Shown: in pieces, positions 53,140-64,000 of the stretch | Numbering within the stretch: the first letter of the stretch is position 1 | How the letters are laid out: each line of letters starts with the position of its first letter | Assembly: GCA_012934845.2 (NCBI GenBank) | Contig: WNNJ02000009.1 | Location: 1 to 64,000 of the forward strand | DNA: 64,000 bases | Origin: Pomphorhynchus laevis | Taxonomy: Eukaryota > Acanthocephala > Palaeacanthocephala > Echinorhynchida > Pomphorhynchidae | Reading direction: 5' to 3' | Program-made: the position numbers and the translations under genes | The notes under the pieces: model-generated | What the model saw: the letters and a program-made list of their open reading frames with translations, nothing else | Databases searched by the model: none | What the model was told of the DNA's origin: nothing

Positions 53140-53210
53140 AGGATTCAAGCCGTTTCGGCCTTTTTGACCTTTATCATTTGTGTGTTTAAGGTCTTTTTTT
53201 GTTATATATA
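53140..53210 (-). mobile_element. PLE-end-like sequence
   Basis: On the - strand: ATGATAAAGGTC, loop AAAAA, GGCCGAAACGGC. A hairpin followed by GAAAC as in the other PLE ends, with a less perfect first strand. No coding part is attached. Confidence 0.4.
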
Positions 53211-53820
53211 TTCGTTAAATATGTATATTATACATATATAATTATATAATTATAATTAATTAATATTATAATATTATAATAGGATAAAATCGCCGCTTAG
53301 GGTCTATCATCAAAACTCTTCAACAATAATCAGCAGTTTTATTACTTTTTATTTTTTTACTCTGAATGTAATTTTATTTTGTTTGGCTTATTTAAAATGT
53401 GTAATGAATTTGTTATTGTAACGTTGCTCAGACACTAACGAAGGCTTTTCTTAAGTCGAAACGTTTGAAATAATATTGTGAAATTTTCTTCTATTCCTTG
53501 CCTAAAATAAGCCAAAGCGGCGAAATGTAAAAACGCTTTATTTATAGTGTTTGTTGGATACTTGAAAATATGAAACGTAAGGATGTTTTACTGCTCTATT
53601 TTTTAATTATAATCTTAAGAATAGAGCGGTAAAGCATTTTTACATTTCACAGATAATAATCATTAACTTCAACGTATCATTCACCAATAATATGTTTGTA
53701 AAATAATTAATTTTTAATGTAATGTTCATAAATGATTATGAACTTTAGAATTGTAATAGTAATGAGAGAATTTATTATACCTCTTTACCTTTCGGTACTG
53801 GGTAAACAAAATAAATACAC
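53211..53820. other. AT-rich spacer before LINE-H
   Basis: Contains AT runs and, near 53440-53520, words such as AAGTCGAAACGTTTG and GCGGCGAAATG that resemble PLE ends. Apart from these I see no feature. Confidence 0.35.
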
Positions 53821-53850
53821 CAAAAGTTTATCAATTTTATAAATTGTATT

Positions 53851-55836
53851 TCAAAATCTTCTCCTACTGTCAATATCGGATAGTGACATATTTTTCAAAA
53901 TTGGGCAAGTGAAGATATGCAGGTTAGATGCGCATTCATTTTTGCAAAGAACACAAATGCACAAAGAGCACCGTGCATGTACTGGAATTCTAATAGCGCA
54001 GAATTTATCGTGATATCCATGGACAGATGCTCTCCAGATCAGCGGTATTTTCCTTGCACAGGGTTCTCTCCATTTAGTCTGTAAGAATGCCGGAGTAAGA
54101 TAAAATTCAGAATCCAATGACGTCGTCTTTCGAAAGAACATGTTCAGGTTAGTAGTAAATGATGCAGTGTGTTCAAGATTAAATGTTGAGCAGATGTATT
54201 TAGAGCAAGGTTCTAACGATGATAGTATCGCTATAACCGATGAAGAACATTTTGGTGAGACTCCAACAATTCGCTTCACGAATCTCCATTGACACCTGTC
54301 CAACTGCTGAAAATTGAAGGGACTTAAATCCGACCAGATAACTGGCAAAGCATATGAAACTATGGGAAGCAACATACTTCGAAAATACCGGAGGGCTCCT
54401 GAGAAAGATAAAGAACCTAAGTTTTTTGCATAAGAGGTTGCTACAACTAACTTCGAGGATTTACGATGTAGGTGTTCAGTAAATGACCATCTCGACGAAA
54501 GTAATACTCCCAAATAATTGTAACAATTGCAGAATTCTAAATCTACATTGCCTATTCTCAGCATGTCACATCGACGCAAAGGTCCACCTAACCGAAATTT
54601 AAGGGCTTTCGATTTATTTACATTCACCGTCAACTGATTTGATAAACAATAGGATGACAGAGCATCTAACGCACTTTGAGCGGATAAAAGATCTTTAGCT
54701 AATATTACTAGATCGTCGGCATAGAGGGTACAAGAGACTTCATTCGATGCATGACGAAGATGCATAGGCAAATCCATAACAAAAAAAGAAAATAATATAG
54801 GGCTGAGTGGATCTCCCTGTAAAACACCGCGATTAGCAAAAAAGAAATCAGAGGTGTTGATACCATCAGATACTTTAAGGCGATTAGGCTGAAGCACAGA
54901 ATAAATAAGATACAAAAAGCGACCACTAACGGACACTCTGGTGGAAAGTTTATCAAGTAACAAAGAACGATTCACTGTGTCAAATGCTCGCTCAAAGTCA
55001 ACAAAAGTAGCATACAACGGTCTATGATTAGCGAAACAATTGGTGACTTCGTCACGGACATGCTTTATTGCATCGGACGTTGACCTCTTCGGGCGGAATC
55101 CATACTGCTCCGTAGGTAAGAGATGCTCGCGAAACTTAATAAGGTGCATATACATTATATGAGTCAATAACTTATAACTGTGATTCAATATCGCAATCCC
55201 CCTGTACGAATCCAGTGAATCATAGTCACCTTTGCCCTTATGCAGGATCTTAATTACACCGTCGCGCCACGAAATCGGAAACGGATGACCTGCAAGAAGT
55301 AGATTGAAAAGTTCTGTCCAGTAGTCTATCAAAATATCGATAGTCGACTTTAACTGTTCTACGCATAATTGATCTAACCCGGCAGCTTTATGATCTTTTA
55401 AGATTGATAGGGATCTTACGACTTCAAACGGCGTAAAAGGTAAATTCAGAGGATCTGAACCGTATATTGAATTTATGCATGAAACTGAAGATAAACGTAC
55501 AGGCATGTCTTCTAATATTGAATGGCGCAAAATAGATTGGAAGTGTGATTTCCAATTTTCTATTTGAATCCTGGAATATGTTCCAATGTTAGCTTTCTTA
55601 AGTATCCACGGTGTCGACTCCGCCTTAGACAATTCCCGTCGTTCAATCTCTAAACGTCGTTCTCTACGATACATCGATACAAGTTTAACGTAAAGCCTAC
55701 GCAAATCTACAAAATCTTTCCTTACCGTTAAATCGAACCGATAACTTTTATTTAATTGAATTAAATGTTGCTGGAACTGTTTAAACCAAGCGGGTTTTAC
55801 TAGGTATGAGTTTTTTTTTGGAATAGTCGGATTCAT
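53851..55836 (-). CDS. LINE-H reverse transcriptase with C-terminal CCHC motif
   Basis: 661 residues, intact. Numbering from its first ATG: AAGLDQLCVEQLK (about 151), IKILHKGKGDYDSLDSYRGI, YGFRPKRSTSDAI (245), motif A FVDFERAFDTV (278-288), motif B GVLQGDPLSPILF (337-349), motif C LYADDLVI (371-378), LTVNVNKSKALKF, NYLGVLLSSRWSF, LPIVSYALPVIWSDLS. Near the end Cys628, Cys631, His640 and Cys644 form the C-x2-C-x8-H-x3-C finger known from R1/R2/I-type RTs. No RNase H. It overlaps the endonuclease frame by 56 bases, entered by a one-base forward step. Confidence 0.92.
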   Translation of the reverse strand: MNPTIPKKNSYLVKPAWFKQFQQHLIQLNKSYRFDLTVRKDFVDLRRLYVKLVSMYRRERRLEIERRELSKAESTPWILKKANIGTYSRIQIENWKSHFQSILRHSILEDMPVRLSSVSCINSIYGSDPLNLPFTPFEVVRSLSILKDHKAAGLDQLCVEQLKSTIDILIDYWTELFNLLLAGHPFPISWRDGVIKILHKGKGDYDSLDSYRGIAILNHSYKLLTHIMYMHLIKFREHLLPTEQYGFRPKRSTSDAIKHVRDEVTNCFANHRPLYATFVDFERAFDTVNRSLLLDKLSTRVSVSGRFLYLIYSVLQPNRLKVSDGINTSDFFFANRGVLQGDPLSPILFSFFVMDLPMHLRHASNEVSCTLYADDLVILAKDLLSAQSALDALSSYCLSNQLTVNVNKSKALKFRLGGPLRRCDMLRIGNVDLEFCNCYNYLGVLLSSRWSFTEHLHRKSSKLVVATSYAKNLGSLSFSGALRYFRSMLLPIVSYALPVIWSDLSPFNFQQLDRCQWRFVKRIVGVSPKCSSSVIAILSSLEPCSKYICSTFNLEHTASFTTNLNMFFRKTTSLDSEFYLTPAFLQTKWREPCARKIPLIWRASVHGYHDKFCAIRIPVHARCSLCICVLCKNECASNLHIFTCPILKNMSLSDIDSRRRF

Positions 55837-56680
55837 ATCTACAAGCCGATAGAAGGGTGGAAATTACAGAAGTAATGCTGTTCCCCAGTTCTCCTGATCT
55901 AAGGAATTGAAAAGCTAGATTTATTTGACTATAATCAATTGCTGAAGTACATAATTTCCTGCTAGGTTGACGGGGCAAATCTATTGATTGTATGTTGCAT
56001 ATGCAATCGAAAATACACGAGACAGGTTTGTGTTTACGAACTAACGCCCATTTTGAAGATAGTACTAGTCCTATATGTCTTACATGCACGTTAGTAAATA
56101 TGATGTCTATACAGCTTTTACCTGTAGAAGATTCGTAGGACCAATTTTCATTAGGGACGTATAACTTTAGATTTATAGACTTAAAGTAATTGACAAGAAT
56201 TCGCAATTTTCCTGTGATTGGACTGGTGAATCTTGCATTAAAATCTCCTGCGATAATTATCGGGACTGTGCTGTTTAGAGTTGAAAGAAGCTGAGAAATT
56301 TCGTCAATTATATCTGCCGCGGTAAGTGTGGGTTTGAAATAGCATGCGATAAAAGTGATGACAGGTGTTTCAAGCAGTATAGAATTCAGCAAATACCTAC
56401 ATTGCCAATCCCTGAAGGCCCTATTTAAACCTAAAATTATTCCACCCGCGGGGCGACCACGAATGCCCAATAAAGCAGGATTGTCAAATGTATAAAAACC
56501 AGGTAAAGAATAATTATTAGTAAACATGGTCTCTAATAGTACCACAACGTGAAAGGTATCGAACCAGGATTCAATACCTTGCTCGATCAAAGACGCCAAA
56601 CCTTCCACATTAAATAGTAACAGTCTAAAAGACTTGTGGTGCTCACAAACCTGACTACCACTTCTTGCAGAAGAGGATAG
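55781..56680 (-). CDS. LINE-H endonuclease frame, no ATG ahead of the domain
   Basis: In the same frame as ORF1, directly after its TGA. Order of motifs: FRLLLFNVEGL (Asn motif), VVLLETMF (Glu motif), RPAGGIILG, FIACYFKP, IIIAGDFNARFTS (Asp motif) and CIDIIFTN, with the final His block HKPVS (usually SDH). No ATG occurs between the TGA and the domain start; the first is inside LLETM. It closes at 55781 just past a run of nine A where the RT frame takes over. Confidence 0.85.
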   Translation of the reverse strand, partial: LSSSARSGSQVCEHHKSFRLLLFNVEGLASLIEQGIESWFDTFHVVVLLETMFTNNYSLPGFYTFDNPALLGIRGRPAGGIILGLNRAFRDWQCRYLLNSILLETPVITFIACYFKPTLTAADIIDEISQLLSTLNSTVPIIIAGDFNARFTSPITGKLRILVNYFKSINLKLYVPNENWSYESSTGKSCIDIIFTNVHVRHIGLVLSSKWALVRKHKPVSCIFDCICNIQSIDLPRQPSRKLCTSAIDYSQINLAFQFLRSGELGNSITSVISTLLSACRYESDYSKKKLIPSKTRLV

Positions 56681-57748
56681 TCATATAGACGACCCATCCA
56701 TTAATGAGGAATTAACGGGTGTTGTGCTTACCTTTCCATTATTCGGTCTACGAACAATTTGAAAATTTCTAATTATGTAATTACTATTTGGGTTTGCAAG
56801 TCTTTTCTCTTGTAGCTGTTTGCGCAGAACCTGATTGGCAACACGCTCTTCGGGGGAAAAATCAGGCATGATGTAAACATTCCTAAAACGATCAACTTTT
56901 CTCAATTTATAAGAGTTTGATAAAACGTTGCTGGCCGTTACCTCGTCCGTTGAAACTAAAGTCCACGGAGGAATGTCTGTTCTTTTGGCTGGAAGTCGAT
57001 GGACCTTAATTGAAAATTTTGCAGATATTTGAATGCCTACAGCGGATAAAATGTCTCTAACACTAGCTTCATCATCCGCTGTATTTGGTAGATTGCGTAT
57101 AATAAAATTTGACGAGCGCAAAGCTGATTTTTTGCAACTGTTAATGATTTCCAACGGGGAGCAGATACTTGATTTAATATTAGAAGTGGCAAGGATAGAA
57201 CGCGTTACTTCTCTACGTACTACACTTGCGAAACTACGATTCTGAAATGGAGAGGGTTTGTGAGATGATAGATTTTGAGAAAGGTTAGAAGATATTTCCT
57301 TGGATTGTGCTAATTTTAGTTCATCGATCTTAGCCTCCAAATTGCTTATAGCAACATTCGCCTGTTCTAAGGATTGTTCTATAGTTGTAATGCGTTTTGC
57401 AGCACAAATTCCACAGATGAATCGCTGAAGAAAGAAATCTCGAGATACCCTACGAGGAGACTTGACAACAGTATATAAAGAACAACCAAAACCGTCACAT
57501 TTCAATTCAAATGACACGTACTCGCTAGAATCATCGTGACTTAACGGAATGGAATCAAGCTTATCTACGCTACGTGCAGTAAGCTGAGACAAGTATGCAG
57601 ATGTGGGAGCGTCAATAGAAGAATTCGCACGGTTGGAACACCTGCTACCAGGAAGGCAATCGACACAGAGTTTGCCGGACTTTGCACACAAACAGCTTTT
57701 GCAAACAGCATTTCGACCATTACATTGGCAACAATGAGAAGCAGACAT
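56681..57748 (-). CDS. LINE-H ORF1: Cys-rich module, coiled coil, RRM-like domain
   Basis: 355 residues. Residues 6-37 hold nine Cys in a dense pattern (Cys 6, 7, 9, 16, 19, 21, 28, 31, 37), likely zinc-binding. A second set is Cys84, Cys89, Cys112 and Cys115. Residues 118-160 form a heptad-like helix (IEQSLEQANVAISNLEAKID). Residues 212-290 look like an RRM (SNFIIRNLPNTADDEASV, then FSIKVHRLP), followed by VYIMPDFSPEERVANQVLRK and a closing NYIIRNFQIVRRP, the ending seen also in LINE-B and LINE-F ORF1. The stop TGA is followed by CTA, and the frame stays open into the endonuclease. Confidence 0.85.
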   Translation of the reverse strand: MSASHCCQCNGRNAVCKSCLCAKSGKLCVDCLPGSRCSNRANSSIDAPTSAYLSQLTARSVDKLDSIPLSHDDSSEYVSFELKCDGFGCSLYTVVKSPRRVSRDFFLQRFICGICAAKRITTIEQSLEQANVAISNLEAKIDELKLAQSKEISSNLSQNLSSHKPSPFQNRSFASVVRREVTRSILATSNIKSSICSPLEIINSCKKSALRSSNFIIRNLPNTADDEASVRDILSAVGIQISAKFSIKVHRLPAKRTDIPPWTLVSTDEVTASNVLSNSYKLRKVDRFRNVYIMPDFSPEERVANQVLRKQLQEKRLANPNSNYIIRNFQIVRRPNNGKVSTTPVNSSLMDGSSI

Positions 57749-57780
57749 TTTTCTTTTGTAATTAGCTTGAACAATGATTG

Positions 57781-58117
57781 CTGCTCGACACTCGTTGCTC
57801 GAAGGTTGTCGTAATATTGCTTGTCAGTAGATTGTGTATTGTCAGTAGATTGTGTATTGTCTTTATCCTATGCAGATAAAGCGTTCGTAAATTCAGATGC
57901 GAATTAATTTAACTCCGATCAATTGTATCCATTGTGTATTTACTTTAGATTGTAAGTATTTAACAATCAAGATAATTTTAGCTCAAATTGAGCTAAAATT
58001 TCAAGACAATTTTAGCTCAATCAAGACAATTTTAGTAATAATAATAGTATAATAATAGTATAATAATTTTAAATTATTATTGCCTCTTATAAATTATTCA
58101 AAACGATTATTTTCTAG
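57781..58117. other. Spacer between LINE-H and ADAT2
   Basis: Contains a doubled word ATTGTCAGTAGATTGTGT (about 57825-57860) and TTTTAGCTCAA repeats near 57975-58035. No gene. The ADAT2 promoter should lie here or in the LINE-H leader. Confidence 0.4.
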
Positions 58118-58128
58118 ATAAAAAGTGG

Positions 58129-58340
58129 ATGATATTACGTCGCCCTTTAAGCCGATTAGAGATCAAGGCAGAGGAATTAAACGATCTACATCAACAACAC
58201 GACAGATCCTCGCACGATCGTACGACAACATCCCAACAATTTGCCCAACTAAAAACAATCGCAGAAGTCAGTCCGCTCACAAATCAGTCCAACAGCAGCT
58301 CAACAACCACCGCACGAACATTGGATTTCCAAAGACGGTT

Positions 58341-58344
<4 letters not shown>
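58129..58344 (+). CDS. Upstream open frame overlapping the ADAT2 start codon
   Basis: 71 codons from ATG 58129 to TGA 58342-58344. The TGA overlaps the ADAT2 ATG as ATGA. The stretch is clearly richer in G and C than its surroundings, and the ADAT2 frame is also open through it but has no ATG. It may be a regulatory uORF, or part of a 5' exon. No family is recognised. Confidence 0.35.
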
Positions 58345-63753
<5,409 letters not shown>

Positions 63754-63810
63754 AATTGTTGTTAATTTTTTAAAGTTTGTGTTTGTCAGAAGCATTATTA
63801 TTGATTTGAA

Positions 63811-63922
63811 CTATTGAATAATTAATTTCGAACGTTGTCGACAAGTTTGTCAATTATTGATTTGAGCCTTTTACATCCTATTGAATAATTAATTTCAAAC
63901 GTTGTCGACAAGTTTGTCAATT
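63811..63922. repeat. 45-bp direct repeat after ADAT2
   Basis: CTATTGAATAATTAATTTCRAACG and the following GTTGTCGACAAGTTTGTCAA occur at 63811-63855 and 63878-63922, one base different. It lies in the 3' flank about 60 bases after the ADAT2 stop. No clear AATAAA is seen before the window ends. Confidence 0.85.
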
Positions 63923-64000
63923 GCATGAACAATTACAAATGAATTTTCTGATGAATCAATTGCAATTGGCCTTGATATAACCCGGTATCTACAAATACCT

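Larger units (their letters stand above)
53820..57780 (-). mobile_element. LINE-H, nearly intact LINE with Cys-rich ORF1 and C-terminal CCHC
   Basis: Leader, ORF1 (57748-56681), endonuclease frame (about 56680-55781) and RT frame (55836-53851), then a short 3' end. The only interruptions between ORF1 and the RT end are a TGA after ORF1 and one frame step at a run of nine A. The element is therefore young or recently active. It lies between eIF5B and ADAT2. I found no certain target duplication. Confidence 0.85.

Noticed and set aside
53851-57748. LINE-H as an R2-type, site-specific element
   Set aside because: It has an AP-like endonuclease and two ORFs; R2 has a single ORF with a restriction-like endonuclease. 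Only the C-terminal CCHC is shared.
58125-58340. N-terminal extension of ADAT2 starting at GTG 58125
   Set aside because: There is no ATG in this frame, a TAA lies just upstream, and the family starts near the 58341 ATG. Kept only as an open question with the uORF.

Overview
This is an AT-rich stretch of an invertebrate animal nuclear genome. Two host genes with spliceosomal introns can be read on the + strand. Both are cut by very transposon-rich introns, and most of the rest is retroelement DNA. I cannot name the species. The mix of CR1/L2-, RTE- and I/R1/Jockey-like LINEs with two lineages of Penelope-like elements (PLEs) fits an arthropod, nematode, mollusc or flatworm-type genome.

Layout. 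1-5146: LINE family A (a head on the - strand, an RT half on the + strand, a 20-bp tandem array between them, and a decayed third copy). 5170-19330: a pile of - strand LINEs. LINE-B (5170-8990) is decayed. LINE-F (about 9043-19330) is split by LINE-E, LINE-E is itself split by LINE-D, and LINE-F also carries a 457-bp non-autonomous insert flanked by an 8-bp target duplication. 20553-48474: the gene for translation initiation factor eIF5B, 19 exons and 997 codons by my splice model. Its introns hold PLE fragments, an RTE-like LINE, a composite tandem unit, a nearly complete PLE with an N-terminal GIY-YIG domain, canonical PLE remnants and short-unit tandem arrays. 49250-53240: the end of a canonical PLE, two unassigned coding-like segments (one with a poly(A) signal) and a 441-bp tandem array. 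53820-57780: LINE-H, the best preserved LINE here. 58341-63753: a two-exon gene for the tRNA adenosine deaminase subunit ADAT2, whose single intron contains another decayed CR1-like LINE and a solo PLE terminal repeat.

The two host genes both serve translation: eIF5B joins ribosomal subunits at initiation, and ADAT2 makes wobble inosine in tRNAs. I see no sign that they are co-regulated, and LINE-H lies between them. The most unusual points are: a TGA-CTA stop context between in-frame ORF1 and endonuclease in LINE-H; the permuted PLE with a possible interleaved RNA fold in its terminal repeats; a 3'-terminal hairpin shared by a LINE and its non-autonomous relative; and a decayed copy of the eIF5B P-loop coding sequence just upstream of the real exon.
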